Positions 12,442 to 24,150 of a stretch of DNA of 64,000 bases are shown piece after piece; the stretch's first letter is position 1; each line of letters starts with the position of its first letter. The notes under the pieces are model-generated. The model had not been told where the DNA came from. It made no database searches and saw only the letters and a program-made list of their open reading frames with translations. Source of the DNA: Spongiibacteraceae bacterium. Its GTDB lineage: Bacteria; Pseudomonadota; Gammaproteobacteria; Pseudomonadales; Dasaniaceae. The DNA lies in assembly GCA_028280715.1 (NCBI GenBank), contig JANQLG010000047.1:1-64000 (forward strand). Reading direction: 5' to 3'. A program made the position numbers and the translations under genes.

Positions 12442-13081
12442 CCCCAATAAAATAGATGTGCTTATAGTTGCTGTTCTTTATATGTTCTTAAATAAACAAT
12501 AAATGCTGTCGCTAAATCTTTACTGCGCTTATCCAGATAGATGCTCTGGGTAGAAGTTGCCGGTTCTCACGTTAATATTCTAATTTTCTCAGCAATAGTT
12601 TTTCTTAAATACTTGTGCCTAAGCCTAAATTTAAGAATCCTAATAATCATTGCTGTTCGTAGAACCAGCATCGACAGTAGCTGTGCATTGTACTCGCAGA
12701 ATTCTGACTTATCCACAGAAAAAGACAACTATTTTAAAAACCTTTACAGTAATGATTAGTTTTTAATAATCAGTAAGTTACATAATTATTGGTTATCGTA
12801 ATAAGAAATTTTTCCAGAGAAACAAGAATTGTGGATAACCAATAAAATTAGCTGTGGATAACCTATGCGTTAATTGTAAAAATTTATGAATAAGCACTTT
12901 TCTCTGCTCGAAAAGTCTTTCTTCATTTATATAGGTAAAATCATCGCCCGAATATCCAAGAAACGAATTGCTATTATTAGCCAAATTCTCTAGAATTCGC
13001 GGTCCAAAATTACACGGGTGGAAGTCTTACGGACTTTTACCTGGCAGAGATCCAGTTATTTAAATATCGGAATTTTTTGTC
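12442..13081. other. dnaA-rpmH intergenic region with DnaA boxes (origin candidate 1)
   Basis: This 640-base AT-rich gap holds three perfect DnaA boxes: TTATCCACA at 12709-12717, and TGTGGATAA at 12830-12838 and 12853-12861. A near-match, TTATCCAGA, lies at 12529-12537 close to dnaA. A/T-rich stretches at 12720-12830 could serve as an unwinding element. Pseudomonas-type origins lie in exactly this position. The boxes may instead mainly autoregulate dnaA, because strand composition favours the mnmE-mnmG gap as the origin. Confidence 0.6.
12968..12996 (+). promoter_or_regulatory. rpmH-rnpA promoter
   Basis: TTGCTA (12968-12973) and TAGAAT (12991-12996) are separated by 17 bases and fit a sigma70 promoter about 85 bases before rpmH. 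A small hairpin (AAGTC-TTAC-GGACTT) follows in the leader. Confidence 0.6.
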
Positions 13082-13216
13082 ATGAAAAGAACATTTCAAC
13101 CCAGCGTCCTTAAGCGTAAGCGCACTCACGGCTTTCGTGCTCGTATGGCCACTAAAAGCGGTCGTGCTCTTATCAACCGTCGTCGCGCAAAAGGCCGTAA
13201 AGTTCTGTCCGCCTAA
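13082..13216 (+). CDS. rpmH: 50S ribosomal protein L34
   Basis: A 44-residue very basic protein, [20 protein letters not shown] at the start and [12 protein letters not shown] at the end, matching L34 over its whole length. It is part of the large ribosomal subunit. It heads the rpmH-rnpA-yidD-yidC-mnmE run and is divergent from dnaA. Confidence 0.98.
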   Translation: MKRTFQPSVLKRKRTHGFRARMATKSGRALINRRRAKGRKVLSA

Positions 13217-13277
13217 TCTTTGGCTACATCAGCGATTGTGGTGACGATGTCCGGTAAGCAGCCTGGTACCTGGTCTA

Positions 13278-13688
13278 GTGACTATACACATGACAAATCA
13301 CGGATTTGATAAATCACTGCGATTGCTGAATTCCTCCGATTACAAAACTGTATTTGACGACGCGACATTAAAAGTATCCAATCCCAATATTCTCATTCTG
13401 GCCAGAGCCAATGATAAAGGTCATCCTAGATTGGGCTTGGTTGTAGCAAAAAAGAATGCCAAACTTGCGGTCCAGCGCAATCGTATCAAGCGTATAGCTA
13501 GAGAAAGCTTCCGCCTGCAACAAGATCAAATGGGTAATTTAGACACTATTGTTCTTACCCGAAAAGGTATAGATCAATTAGATAATGCTACCTTGCAGCA
13601 AATGTTTTCTCAGCTTTGGTATCAATTGCAGAAAAAAGCCAAAAGACAGATGGCACCCAAGCAAGAAAGATCTGACTCGAGAAGCTGA
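13278..13688 (+). CDS. rnpA: ribonuclease P protein component
   Basis: The protein partner of RNase P RNA, which matures the 5' ends of tRNAs. It has the RnpA signature [13 protein letters not shown] at about 73-85 and the motif [12 protein letters not shown]. Length is 136 residues from the GTG at 13278. An in-frame ATG at 13290 would give 132 and is equally possible. It follows rpmH and ends two bases before yidD. Confidence 0.95.
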   Translation: MTIHMTNHGFDKSLRLLNSSDYKTVFDDATLKVSNPNILILARANDKGHPRLGLVVAKKNAKLAVQRNRIKRIARESFRLQQDQMGNLDTIVLTRKGIDQLDNATLQQMFSQLWYQLQKKAKRQMAPKQERSDSRS

Positions 13689-13690
13689 TC

Positions 13691-13936
13691 ATGCGTCAAT
13701 TACTGATATTCCTTATTAAATGTTATCGCTATTTCATCAGTCCATTGATGGGAAACAATTGCCGTTTCCAACCCACCTGCTCAAGTTACGCTATCGAAGC
13801 CATTGAAACTCACGGTGCTATAAAAGGTAGCTATCTTGCAATACGACGTCTGTTAAGATGTCACCCCTTTAACCCCGGTGGCTATGACCCGGTACCGGAT
13901 AATCACTCTAAAACTGAAAGGCCCGCTACGCGATAA
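13691..13936 (+). CDS. yidD: membrane protein insertion efficiency factor YidD
   Basis: An 81-residue protein with the family core [17 protein letters not shown] and the C-terminal [14 protein letters not shown]. YidD is an inner-membrane-associated factor that helps YidC-dependent insertion. It fits tightly between rnpA (2-base gap) and yidC (2-base gap). Confidence 0.96.
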   Translation: MRQLLIFLIKCYRYFISPLMGNNCRFQPTCSSYAIEAIETHGAIKGSYLAIRRLLRCHPFNPGGYDPVPDNHSKTERPATR

Positions 13937-13938
13937 TT

Positions 13939-15642
13939 ATGGATTTCCAACGTTATATACTTATTGCCGCTATTGCTGCACTGTCATTTATGTTGTTGAC
14001 GGAATGGGTGCAATTTAGACAAGAAAGAACTGAAACTGATGTCGTTGCCGCTTATCAAGAGCAACAAGCTAATCACACTAATGGCAATCAAAGCACCACT
14101 GCTATTACTACCGATATAGAAGAGGAAGATTTAGGCAACACCGATGACTTACCCTCTGTAGTACCGGAAGAAACACCTGAAGCCGATACAGCCACTGTAC
14201 TGACAACATCGACTATTCGCGTTCGTACCGATGCTTTGGAAATGAACATCAGCACCAAAGGTGGCGATATCGTTTTTGCTGCCTTGCCCAAACATTACGC
14301 AAAAATTGATACCCCTGATGTGCCTTTCACATTATTAGAACAATCCAATCGCCGTACCTACATTGCTCAAAGCGGCTTGATAGGCAGCAATGGCATTGAT
14401 ACCTCTAAAGGCCGAGCTCAATTTACCTCTGCCGCTGAAGAATATGTTATGGCGGATGACCAAGATCAACTGGTTGTTGATTTATATTATGTCTCCGATT
14501 CTCCTGTGAAGATCACCAAGCGCTTTACCTTCACACGAGGCGAATACTTGGTCAATGTTGAATACCTAGTCAATAACCAAAGCAGCCAAGCATGGAAAGC
14601 AGCTATGTTTGGTCAAATCAAGCGTGATAATTCGCCTGACCCATCTTCAGAAACTTCCGGCGGAATGGGAATGCAACCTTATCTGGGTGCAGCAATCAAC
14701 CTACCCGATGAACCCTATAAAAAGATCAGCTTTGAAGATATTCGCGAAAAGAAATTTCCCCAGCAAAATATAGAAGGTGGCTGGATTGCAATGCTCCAAC
14801 ACTATTTCACCAGTGCCTGGATTCCCAACCCCAATCAAACTCACAGCTACTCGACCGTTAGAGCTAGCGATGATGGCAATATCATTCGTTTTACCAGTCC
14901 ATCATTAACCGTAGAACCGGGCCAAACTGGCATCACTTCAGCAGGTTTTTATGCAGGGCCAAAAGATCAGTACAGCCTGCAGGAAATCTCGCCTGGCTTA
15001 GAACTTACCGTTGATTACGGTTGGTTATGGTGGATAGCTCAACCCTTATTCTGGCTACTGTTTAAATTGCATGGCTTTTTAGGGAACTGGGGCTTTGCCA
15101 TCATCGCTGTCACACTCTTGGTGAAAATTGCCTTCTTTAAACTCAATGCCATTTCCTTCACCTCAATGGCCAACATGCGCCGGGTACAGCCTAAACTGGC
15201 TGAAATCAGAGAGCGCTACGCAGACGATAGACAAAAACAATCTCAGGAAATGATGAATCTCTATAAAAAAGAGAAAATAAATCCCATGTCTGGTTGTTTC
15301 CCGATTCTGTTACAAATGCCAGTTTTCATCGCCTTATACTGGGTATTAATGGAAAGTGTCGAATTACGCCATGCACCCTTTATTGGTTACATCCAGGATT
15401 TATCCGTAATGGATCCCTATTTTATCCTGCCATTAATCATGGGGGCATCCATGTTTATTCAGCAGAAGTTGAATCCACCTCCGCCAGACCCCATGCAAGC
15501 TAAAATTATGCAATGGATGCCTGTGGTATTTACGTTCTTCTTCCTGTTCTTCCCTGCAGGATTGGTACTGTACTGGGTGGTCAATAATGTACTCTCGATT
15601 ATTCAGCAATACATTATTACCAAGCGTTTAAATGCGGTCTAA
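13939..15642 (+). CDS. yidC: membrane protein insertase YidC
   Basis: A 567-residue inner-membrane insertase of the Oxa1 family. An N-terminal anchor (about 5-22) is followed by a linker rich in Glu and Thr and a large periplasmic domain (about 65-350). The conserved five-helix core starts near WLWWIAQPLFWLLFKLHG, and NPMSGCFPILLQMPVFIALYWVL is in it. It inserts Sec-dependent and independent proteins, including ATP synthase subunits a and c, which are encoded 7-8 kb downstream. Confidence 0.97.
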   Translation: MDFQRYILIAAIAALSFMLLTEWVQFRQERTETDVVAAYQEQQANHTNGNQSTTAITTDIEEEDLGNTDDLPSVVPEETPEADTATVLTTSTIRVRTDALEMNISTKGGDIVFAALPKHYAKIDTPDVPFTLLEQSNRRTYIAQSGLIGSNGIDTSKGRAQFTSAAEEYVMADDQDQLVVDLYYVSDSPVKITKRFTFTRGEYLVNVEYLVNNQSSQAWKAAMFGQIKRDNSPDPSSETSGGMGMQPYLGAAINLPDEPYKKISFEDIREKKFPQQNIEGGWIAMLQHYFTSAWIPNPNQTHSYSTVRASDDGNIIRFTSPSLTVEPGQTGITSAGFYAGPKDQYSLQEISPGLELTVDYGWLWWIAQPLFWLLFKLHGFLGNWGFAIIAVTLLVKIAFFKLNAISFTSMANMRRVQPKLAEIRERYADDRQKQSQEMMNLYKKEKINPMSGCFPILLQMPVFIALYWVLMESVELRHAPFIGYIQDLSVMDPYFILPLIMGASMFIQQKLNPPPPDPMQAKIMQWMPVVFTFFFLFFPAGLVLYWVVNNVLSIIQQYIITKRLNAV

Positions 15643-15652
15643 CATTATAGCC

Positions 15653-15670
15653 GGGTAGCAAAGACTACCC
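15653..15670 (+). repeat. hairpin between yidC and mnmE
   Basis: GGGTAG (15653-15658) pairs with CTACCC (15665-15670) around the loop CAAAGA. It sits 11 bases after yidC and is not followed by a T run, so it may be a weak terminator, an attenuator or a processing site before mnmE. Confidence 0.4.
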
Positions 15671-15696
15671 AGCCATTTATTATCCTGAATCACAAT

Positions 15697-17106
15697 ATGG
15701 CCACGCTTGATACTGATACCATTGCTGCCATAGCTACGGCACCAGGCCGAGGTGGTATTGGTATTATTCGAGTATCTGGCCCTAACACTAAATCTATATC
15801 TCAATCTATTACACAAACTGTTCTAAACCCCAGATACGCACATTATGGCGATTTTTTTGAAACCGAAAACAACATAAAAAAATCGTTAGATAGTGGAATT
15901 GCTATTTTTTTCCCGGGTCCACATTCTTTCACTGGCGAAGATGTACTAGAAATACAGGCTCATGGTGGGCCTGTTTTACTTGATTTATTGCTAACAGAAA
16001 TTATTAGCTGCGGCGCAAGATTAGCTCGTCCCGGTGAATTTTCTGAGCGCGCTTTTTTAAATAACAAAATTGATTTAGCACAAGCTGAAGCGATAGCCGA
16101 TCTAATTGACAGTGTGTCAGAACAATCGGCAAGGAATGCCTTTCGATCACTTCAAGGTGAGTTCAGTAAAAAAATTCAAACATTAATCGATGCTTTGATA
16201 GATCTTCGCATGTATGTCGAAGCGGCTATTGATTTCCCGGAAGAAGAAATCGACTTCCTCGCTGACAGTAAAGTCAGTAACGACCTGAAAGCCATTCAAG
16301 AAAAACTGCAAGAGGTTTTCACCCAAGCAAAACAAGGCGCATTGCTCCAGGAAGGTATGACGGTGGTAATTGCTGGTAAACCCAATGCCGGAAAATCCAG
16401 CCTGTTAAATGCACTCTCAGGAAAAGACAGTGCTATCGTAACGCAAATCGAAGGAACTACACGTGATGTATTGAGGGAAACTATTCAAATCGATGGTATG
16501 CCATTGCATATTGTCGATACCGCTGGTTTAAGAGAAAGCCCCGATATCGTCGAAAAAGAAGGTATTCGGCGCGCCTGGAATGAAATTGAAAATGCCGACC
16601 GAATATTGCTAGTGGTCGATAGCAATGAGGAAAAGGAAAAAGTGGCAAGAGAGGGTGAGAAAGAACAGCCCACAGCAATGCTTGCCAAACTGGCACCCGA
16701 GCTAGGCAAACAACTCAACCGCCTGGACCATATTACAGTGATCCACAATAAATGTGATCTTGTGGCTAAGCCAGCCCAACTCATCGACAGTGATCCCACA
16801 CATATCCATCTCTCGGCAAAACAGGCTGAAGGTATTGAGCTGTTACAGGAACATCTTAAACAAGTGATGGGTTATAACGAGGCAGGAGAAGGCGGTTTTA
16901 CTGCCCGCCGTCGTCATTTATTAGCCTTGGAACAGGCTGAGCACTATCTAAATGCCGGTGAACGACAGCTAACCCAATATGGCGCCGGTGAATTACTGGC
17001 TGAAGATTTGCGGCTGTGCCAACAAGCCCTGGCTGAAATCACCGGTGAATTTACCCCCGATGATCTTCTCGGCAAAATTTTCTCCAGCTTTTGTATCGGA
17101 AAATAA
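15697..17106 (+). CDS. mnmE: tRNA modification GTPase MnmE
   Basis: A 469-residue GTPase that works with MnmG to make 5-carboxymethylaminomethyl-uridine at the tRNA wobble position. The N-terminal formyl-THF-binding domain has [15 protein letters not shown]. The G domain has G1 GKPNAGKSS at 227-235, TTRD at 254-257, DTAG at 274-277 and NKCD. The C-terminal FCIGK, with its essential Cys, is intact at 465-469. Sampled lines show less G than C on its coding strand, unlike mnmG next door. Confidence 0.97.
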   Translation: MATLDTDTIAAIATAPGRGGIGIIRVSGPNTKSISQSITQTVLNPRYAHYGDFFETENNIKKSLDSGIAIFFPGPHSFTGEDVLEIQAHGGPVLLDLLLTEIISCGARLARPGEFSERAFLNNKIDLAQAEAIADLIDSVSEQSARNAFRSLQGEFSKKIQTLIDALIDLRMYVEAAIDFPEEEIDFLADSKVSNDLKAIQEKLQEVFTQAKQGALLQEGMTVVIAGKPNAGKSSLLNALSGKDSAIVTQIEGTTRDVLRETIQIDGMPLHIVDTAGLRESPDIVEKEGIRRAWNEIENADRILLVVDSNEEKEKVAREGEKEQPTAMLAKLAPELGKQLNRLDHITVIHNKCDLVAKPAQLIDSDPTHIHLSAKQAEGIELLQEHLKQVMGYNEAGEGGFTARRRHLLALEQAEHYLNAGERQLTQYGAGELLAEDLRLCQQALAEITGEFTPDDLLGKIFSSFCIGK

Positions 17107-17673
17107 GCATCAGATGAGTTTTACGCAGTAATTCAGCTTAAACACCCACTTTATTAAGGTTTTACCCACAGAAAGTTAAACAAATATCCATTTATTCTCG
17201 TTTTTAAGTAAGCATTTACTGTCGTCTGTGGATAAGCTGTTGAAGTAGGTGCATAACAGAACGTGGAAAAGCCATGCATAAAAACAGCCGTCATTGAGCT
17301 AAAACACACTGCTGTGTATATCCCTAGTTTTTATCCACGGCTTTATACGGCTATTTCAGCAGGCTTTACGGTTTTTATCCCTAACCTTATCTTTATAATA
17401 ACTCTTTGTTTTATTTATACTTTTTTCAGTTATCCCAAGATAATCAGTTGACCATTAATAACAATATCTATAGAAAACACTATATACATATATATAAATA
17501 ACTTTATATTTTAATTTCTCTAGTTAACGTTCTTTTTAACATTAAAAATAATTTCTTTTTCACTGAACAAATTTCAATCAGGTTTTGCTACATTTCGAAG
17601 GCTGACTTATAATCCCCGCCCTTTTCAAAACTTTTAGCCAATTTCTTTCAGTAAACGACTCATTGAGGTTAGC
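17107..17673. other. mnmE-mnmG intergenic region, probable oriC (origin candidate 2)
   Basis: A 567-base gap with no gene. It contains TGTGGATAA (17227-17235, perfect DnaA box), TTATCCACG (17331-17339, one mismatch), TTACCCACA (17162-17170, one mismatch) and weaker ones at 17375-17383 and 17430-17438. An A/T-rich tract with T-rich runs, at about 17385-17560, lies on the mnmG side and could be the DNA unwinding element. This order, boxes then unwinding element then mnmG, matches E. coli oriC, which is next to mnmG (gidA). G+C strand bias appears to switch here. Confidence 0.65.
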
Positions 17674-19566
17674 GTGAATTACCCAGAGCAGTTTGATGTC
17701 ATCGTTGTCGGTGGTGGCCATGCCGGCACTGAAGCGTGTTTAGCAGCTGCCCGGATGGGCTGCCGGGCACTGCTGCTCAGTCATAACGTGGATACTCTGG
17801 GTCAAATGTCCTGTAACCCGGCCATTGGTGGCATCGGTAAAAGTCATCTGGTAAAGGAAATTGACGCCTTAGGTGGCGCGATGGCCAAGGCCACTGATCT
17901 CGGTGGGATCCAGTTTCGTACCTTGAATGCCCGCAAAGGGCCAGCGGTGAGAGCGACACGGGCCCAAGCAGATCGAGCCTTGTACAAAGCAGCTATTCGT
18001 GAAATGCTGGAAAACCAACCTAATCTTTCCATTTTCCAACAGTCAGTTGATGACTTGATTGTTGAAGCTAACAAGGTCACGGGTGTTGTTACGCAAATGG
18101 GCCTGCGCTTTTTTGCTCCAACAGTCGTGTTGTGTACCGGCACTTTTCTGGGCGGAAAAATTCATATTGGTCTGGAAAACCACAGCGGTGGTCGCGCCGG
18201 TGACCCTCCTTCCATTGCGCTGGCCAATCGTCTGCGTGAATTGCCTTTCAATGTCGAGCGTTTAAAAACCGGTACACCGCCTCGCATCGATGCGCGTTCA
18301 GTCAATTTTGAATCGCTGGAGCAACAGTGGGGTGATAAGCCTGAACCGGTAATGTCCTTTTTGGGTTCAGTAGATCAGCACCCTGAACAAATGTGTTGCT
18401 GGATAACCCACACTAATGAAAAAACCCATGACATTATTCGCTCAGGTTTGGATCGCTCGCCCATGTATACCGGTGTGATCGATGGTGTTGGTCCGCGTTA
18501 CTGCCCGTCAGTTGAAGATAAAATTCATCGTTTTGCCGATAAAAGTTCGCACCAGGTATTTATCGAACCGGAAGGTTTGAAAACACATGAGCTTTATCCG
18601 AATGGGATTTCAACTAGCCTGCCCTTTGATGTGCAATTTGATTTAGTGCGTTCGATAAAAGGATTTGAAAACGCACATATCACACGTCCAGGTTATGCCA
18701 TTGAATATGATTTTTTTGATCCTCGCGATTTAAAATATTCCTTAGAAACTAAATTTATCGAAGGTCTATTTTTTGCCGGGCAGATTAACGGTACCACCGG
18801 TTATGAAGAAGCTGGCGCTCAAGGTTTATTAGCAGGTTTAAATGCTGCGCTAAAAGTACAGGAGAAAGAAGCTTGGTGTCCACGTCGCGATGAGGCCTAT
18901 ATTGGTGTGATGATTGATGACCTGATCAGTATGGGAACGATGGAACCCTATCGCATGTTTACATCGCGGGCTGAATACCGTTTGTTATTAAGAGAAGATA
19001 ATGCTGATTTGCGTCTAACTGAAAGGGGCAGAGAGTTGGGTTTAGTTGATGATCAACGTTGGCAGGTATTCAGTGAAAAACGTGAAGCGATAGAAAAAGA
19101 AACACAACGTTTGTCCACTACTTGGATACAACCTGACACCGAACAGTCAAACATAGTTAATTCGTTAGTAGATAAACCGCTTACACGTGAATACAGTTTA
19201 TTGGATTTGGTGAAACGCCCTGAATTAAATTATTCCGCTGTTGCTTCGCTAAAAGGTGAAGCCATTACTGATTCAGCGGTTGCAGAACAGGTTGAAATTC
19301 AAATCAAGTACTCCGGTTATATCGATCGCCAATCGGAAGAAATTGAACGTTTAAGACGTTATGAAAATACCTTGATTCCCGATGAATTTGATTACCAATC
19401 GGTGGAAGGTCTTTCCAATGAAGTGAAACAAAAACTCAGTGATGCCAGACCAGAAACCTTAGCGCGTGCTTCACGTGTTCCCGGTGTTACACCGGCAGCC
19501 ATTTCATTATTGCTAATATTTTTAAAAAAACATGGCGCTCTGGAACGACTAAATCAAAGCGCATGA
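17674..19566 (+). CDS. mnmG: tRNA uridine-5-carboxymethylaminomethyl modification enzyme MnmG
   Basis: A 630-residue FAD protein, partner of MnmE in wobble uridine modification. The dinucleotide-binding motif GGGHAGTEA is at 13-21. The family signatures [12 protein letters not shown] and [17 protein letters not shown] are present. Length matches GidA (about 629). The start is GTG at 17674 with GAGG six bases upstream. It is the first gene rightward of the candidate origin and leads into rsmG, 20 bases on. Confidence 0.98.
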   Translation: MNYPEQFDVIVVGGGHAGTEACLAAARMGCRALLLSHNVDTLGQMSCNPAIGGIGKSHLVKEIDALGGAMAKATDLGGIQFRTLNARKGPAVRATRAQADRALYKAAIREMLENQPNLSIFQQSVDDLIVEANKVTGVVTQMGLRFFAPTVVLCTGTFLGGKIHIGLENHSGGRAGDPPSIALANRLRELPFNVERLKTGTPPRIDARSVNFESLEQQWGDKPEPVMSFLGSVDQHPEQMCCWITHTNEKTHDIIRSGLDRSPMYTGVIDGVGPRYCPSVEDKIHRFADKSSHQVFIEPEGLKTHELYPNGISTSLPFDVQFDLVRSIKGFENAHITRPGYAIEYDFFDPRDLKYSLETKFIEGLFFAGQINGTTGYEEAGAQGLLAGLNAALKVQEKEAWCPRRDEAYIGVMIDDLISMGTMEPYRMFTSRAEYRLLLREDNADLRLTERGRELGLVDDQRWQVFSEKREAIEKETQRLSTTWIQPDTEQSNIVNSLVDKPLTREYSLLDLVKRPELNYSAVASLKGEAITDSAVAEQVEIQIKYSGYIDRQSEEIERLRRYENTLIPDEFDYQSVEGLSNEVKQKLSDARPETLARASRVPGVTPAAISLLLIFLKKHGALERLNQSA

Positions 19567-19586
19567 TGGTTTGAGTTTTTGATATT

Positions 19587-20234
19587 TTGAATACGCCTTA
19601 CCGACAATTATTGCAGGATGGTATTAATCAATTATCGTTATCCATCAACGATCATGCGCTTGATAAGTTGTTGCAATATCATCAACTGTTAGTCAAATGG
19701 AATAAAGCCTATAACCTGACAGCGGTGAGAGATCCAGAGCAGATGCTTACTCGTCATTTGCTGGATAGCTTAAGCATAGTGCCACTTCTCAAAGGCAAAC
19801 GATTTATTGATGTCGGCACTGGGGCGGGTCTACCAGGAATTGTGTTGGCTATTGTTTTCCCTGAAAAACAATTCGATTTGCTGGACAGTAACGGTAAAAA
19901 AACGCGCTTTCTGTTTCAGGTAAAAACTGAATTGGGTTTAACTAACGTAAATGTACACAACTGCCGTGTGGAAAGTTTACAACCGGAGATTCCCTATGAA
20001 GGTGTTATCTCCAGAGCCTTTGCAACCTTGGCAGATATGGTGCGGGGTTCACATCAATTACTGATCGAAACAGGTGTGTTTTACGCCATGAAGGGGGTCT
20101 ACCCAGAGGAAGAAATAGACGCGTTGAAAAGCTTGAGCGTCTCGGGAAAAACCTTTAAGGTCGAAGCTAGTCAAAACCTGCTTGTACCCGGTGAAGCAGG
20201 CGAGAGACATTTAATTATTATCGGATCACAATAA
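19587..20234 (+). CDS. rsmG: 16S rRNA (guanine527-N7)-methyltransferase RsmG
   Basis: A 215-residue SAM-dependent enzyme (GidB) that methylates G527 of 16S rRNA. The SAM motif DVGTGAGLPG is at 75-84, and KWNKAYNLTAVRDPEQML precedes it. It starts with TTG at 19587, the only start that gives the complete family N-terminus. It lies between mnmG and parA in the standard order. Confidence 0.96.
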   Translation: MNTPYRQLLQDGINQLSLSINDHALDKLLQYHQLLVKWNKAYNLTAVRDPEQMLTRHLLDSLSIVPLLKGKRFIDVGTGAGLPGIVLAIVFPEKQFDLLDSNGKKTRFLFQVKTELGLTNVNVHNCRVESLQPEIPYEGVISRAFATLADMVRGSHQLLIETGVFYAMKGVYPEEEIDALKSLSVSGKTFKVEASQNLLVPGEAGERHLIIIGSQ

Positions 20235-20281
20235 GCATAGCGAAAAGATTATCAGTGCGAGTAGCTGAGGGATGTAAACCA

Positions 20282-21088
20282 TTGAGTAGATTGGGGAGAG
20301 TTATTGCAGTTACCAATCAAAAAGGGGGAGTCGGAAAGACTACCACCTGCGTTAATTTGTCTGCATCCCTGGTAGCTACCAAAAAGAAAGTGCTGATGAT
20401 TGATCTCGATCCCCAAGGGAATGCCACCATGGGAAGCGGGATTGATAAAAACGATGTCGATGCTAGTATTTACGATGTACTGGTGCACAATAAACCTATC
20501 GCAGAAGTGAGTGTGTTTGCCGAAACTGCCGGCTACGACATCATTCCCTCTAATGCGGATGTAACAGCAGCTGAAGTGGAATTACTGGAAATCGAAGGTA
20601 AGGAATTCAGACTGAGAGATGCCCTGGCGATAGAAAAAGCCGAGTATGATTACATCATCATTGATTGCCCGCCCTCACTGAATATGTTGACAGTCAATGC
20701 CTTGGCTGCAGCCGGTGGAGTATTGATCCCCATGCAGTGCGAGTACTATGCCCTGGAAGGGCTTTCGGCTTTGCTGGATACCATCATCAGGATCCAGCAA
20801 GTGCTTAATCCCCAGCTGCAAATAGAGGGGTTGCTGCGGACGATGTACGACCCGCGAAATAGCCTTACCAATGATGTTTCCCAGCAACTCTCAGAACATT
20901 TTGGTGACAAGTTATATCGCACGGTAGTGCCAAGAAATATTCGTTTGGCAGAAGCCCCCAGCCACGGTATGCCGGTGTTGTATTATGACAAGCAGTCCAA
21001 GGGTGCTATGGCTTATCTCGCGCTAGCCGGTGAAATACTGCGTCGTAGCGATCACAAGGAATCGGAAGAAGTCGCTCTCGCTGAGTAA
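20282..21088 (+). CDS. parA: chromosome partitioning ATPase ParA
   Basis: ParA is a nucleoid-binding ATPase that moves ParB-parS complexes apart. The deviant Walker A KGGVGKTT, which includes the signature Lys, is at 14-21. DPQGNATMGSG and DCPPSLNMLTVNAL follow. I chose the TTG at 20282 (268 residues), because GAGGGA at 20267-20272 is spaced 9 bases from it and the protein then begins MSRLGRVIAVTNQKGG. A GTG at 20255 would add nine residues. It precedes parB by 135 bases. Confidence 0.95.
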   Translation: MSRLGRVIAVTNQKGGVGKTTTCVNLSASLVATKKKVLMIDLDPQGNATMGSGIDKNDVDASIYDVLVHNKPIAEVSVFAETAGYDIIPSNADVTAAEVELLEIEGKEFRLRDALAIEKAEYDYIIIDCPPSLNMLTVNALAAAGGVLIPMQCEYYALEGLSALLDTIIRIQQVLNPQLQIEGLLRTMYDPRNSLTNDVSQQLSEHFGDKLYRTVVPRNIRLAEAPSHGMPVLYYDKQSKGAMAYLALAGEILRRSDHKESEEVALAE

Positions 21089-21223
21089 GCATGTTTTATC
21101 TTTGAACTCATACTTGTAATGGAAAGCTTTCCAGCCATTGACTGTATCTTTGCAGGAGTTTGAAGGTAAGATAACCCGCATTAGATAACAGTAAACCATT
21201 TTCAAATTAAGTTGGAATCATTC

Positions 21224-22114
21224 ATGGCAGCAAAAAAACGCGGCTTGGGTCGTGGCCTTGACGCCCTGTTAAGTACAGGTGCAATCCAAACAACCGAAAC
21301 CCCTCAACCGGCCACACAAGCTCCAAGCAAGGACGGCGAGTTAAGAACCTTGCCAGTAGATATGGTGCAACGTGGTAAATACCAGCCACGTCGCGATATC
21401 CAACCAGAGGCACTGGAAGAGCTGGCTGACAGTATTAAGGCCCAGGGGGTAATGCAACCTATCGTAGTGCGTCCAATTAGCGCCGATAAGTATGAAATCA
21501 TTGCTGGCGAACGTCGCTGGCGAGCAACTCAGCTGGCGGGACTGGACACAATTCCTGCATTGATAAAACCTGTTCCTGATGAAGCTGCAATTGCCATGGC
21601 GTTGATTGAAAATATCCAGCGCGAAGACCTTAATCCTATGGAAGAGGCCTTGGCCTTATCTCGTCTAAAGCAGGAGTTTGACCTTACCCATCAGGAAGTT
21701 GCCGAAGCCGTTGGCAAATCCCGTAGCACGGTGACTAACTTATTGCGGCTGATGTCACTGAAAGAAGATGTGCAACGCATGTTAGAACACGGTGATCTGG
21801 AAATGGGGCATGCTCGTGCGCTGTTGTCTTTACCCTTAGAGCAGCAATCTTCTATTGCTAATACTATTGTGGGCAAAGGGATGTCAGTACGTCAGACCGA
21901 AACCCTGGTAAGAAAGACTCTGGCAGAAAATGAAGCGCCTAGACAGCAAGCGAAACAAGCAATCGATCCTGATATCAAGATCTTGCAGGATCAGTTATCC
22001 GAGAAGGTAGGAGCGCCTGTGTTGATTCAGCACTCAGCGAAGGGTAAGGGTAAGTTGATTTTCAAGTACAGTAACTTGAATGAGCTGGATGGTATTCTGA
22101 ATCATATTAAATAG
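21224..22114 (+). CDS. parB: chromosome partitioning protein ParB
   Basis: The CTPase and DNA-binding clamp that loads at parS. The N-terminal MAAKKRGLGRGLDALL is the ParA-stimulating patch. The ParB/Srx domain has RDIQPEALEELADSIK and AGERRWRA. The helix-turn-helix EVAEAVGKSRSTVTNLLRL recognises parS. A dimerisation region ends the protein. I chose the ATG at 21224 (296 residues) over a TTG four codons upstream. Its targets are the two sites inside recF. Confidence 0.96.
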   Translation: MAAKKRGLGRGLDALLSTGAIQTTETPQPATQAPSKDGELRTLPVDMVQRGKYQPRRDIQPEALEELADSIKAQGVMQPIVVRPISADKYEIIAGERRWRATQLAGLDTIPALIKPVPDEAAIAMALIENIQREDLNPMEEALALSRLKQEFDLTHQEVAEAVGKSRSTVTNLLRLMSLKEDVQRMLEHGDLEMGHARALLSLPLEQQSSIANTIVGKGMSVRQTETLVRKTLAENEAPRQQAKQAIDPDIKILQDQLSEKVGAPVLIQHSAKGKGKLIFKYSNLNELDGILNHIK

Positions 22115-22271
22115 AGTATCTCTCTATAATTAACACATCATATTGTGGTCCATATCCAGTTTGTTTCTATATCGTGTGCTTTTCACAATAAATAGCGTAA
22201 TTGTTGTAAATATGCTGACTTATGTGGGTGAAATGACTTCAAAATTTAATAACCCCACACCCACTTTAAAG

Positions 22272-22300
22272 TTGAATAGATTGGTTGGAATCCCTATAAT
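22272..22300 (+). promoter_or_regulatory. promoter of the ATP synthase operon
   Basis: TTGAAT (22272-22277) and TATAAT (22295-22300) stand 17 bases apart, a strong sigma70 arrangement, 105 bases before atpI. The start region is followed by a GC-rich leader. The rest of the 290-base gap after parB shows nothing else that I can name. Confidence 0.75.
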
Positions 22301-22404
22301 GCGCCCCGCCTTAATAGACGAAATATTAAGCTGCCCCGGGAGATAAGCGCGAATAAGTATCGGCTTAGCCTAACCGGTCAAGTTCAGGTAAGTCAGGTAA
22401 AAAA

Positions 22405-23758
<1,354 letters not shown>

Positions 23759-23821
23759 TTTTTGGTTTTATTGGCTTTAAAATTTTAGCTTTTTAACTTC
23801 ACTTTACGTTGTCTTAATTAG

Positions 23822-24058
<237 letters not shown>

Positions 24059-24150
24059 TTATCCGCTTTACCCCTATTCGAGTAGTTGACGGCTTGTTAG
24101 TTACTCGATAACCCCAGGTATTGACTTGAATTTTTTAAGAGGAACGTGGC

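Noticed and set aside
12541-12759. A 72-codon frame in the dnaA-rpmH gap.
   Set aside because: It covers a DnaA box and stop-poor AT-rich sequence, with no recognisable protein.
17263-17451. A 62-codon frame in the mnmE-mnmG gap.
   Set aside because: It crosses DnaA boxes and AT-rich DNA and has no ribosome site of note.
19465-19480. TTCACGTGTT in mnmG, considered as a third parS.
   Set aside because: Four mismatches with the consensus, with the right arm lost.
21120-21133. Perfect palindrome TGGAAAGCTTTCCA between parA and parB, considered as a partition site.
   Set aside because: It lacks the CACGTG core of parS. It may be an operator for parB, but nothing supports that further.
22143-22346. 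A 67-codon frame between parB and atpI.
   Set aside because: It spans the strong atp promoter and its residues look random.
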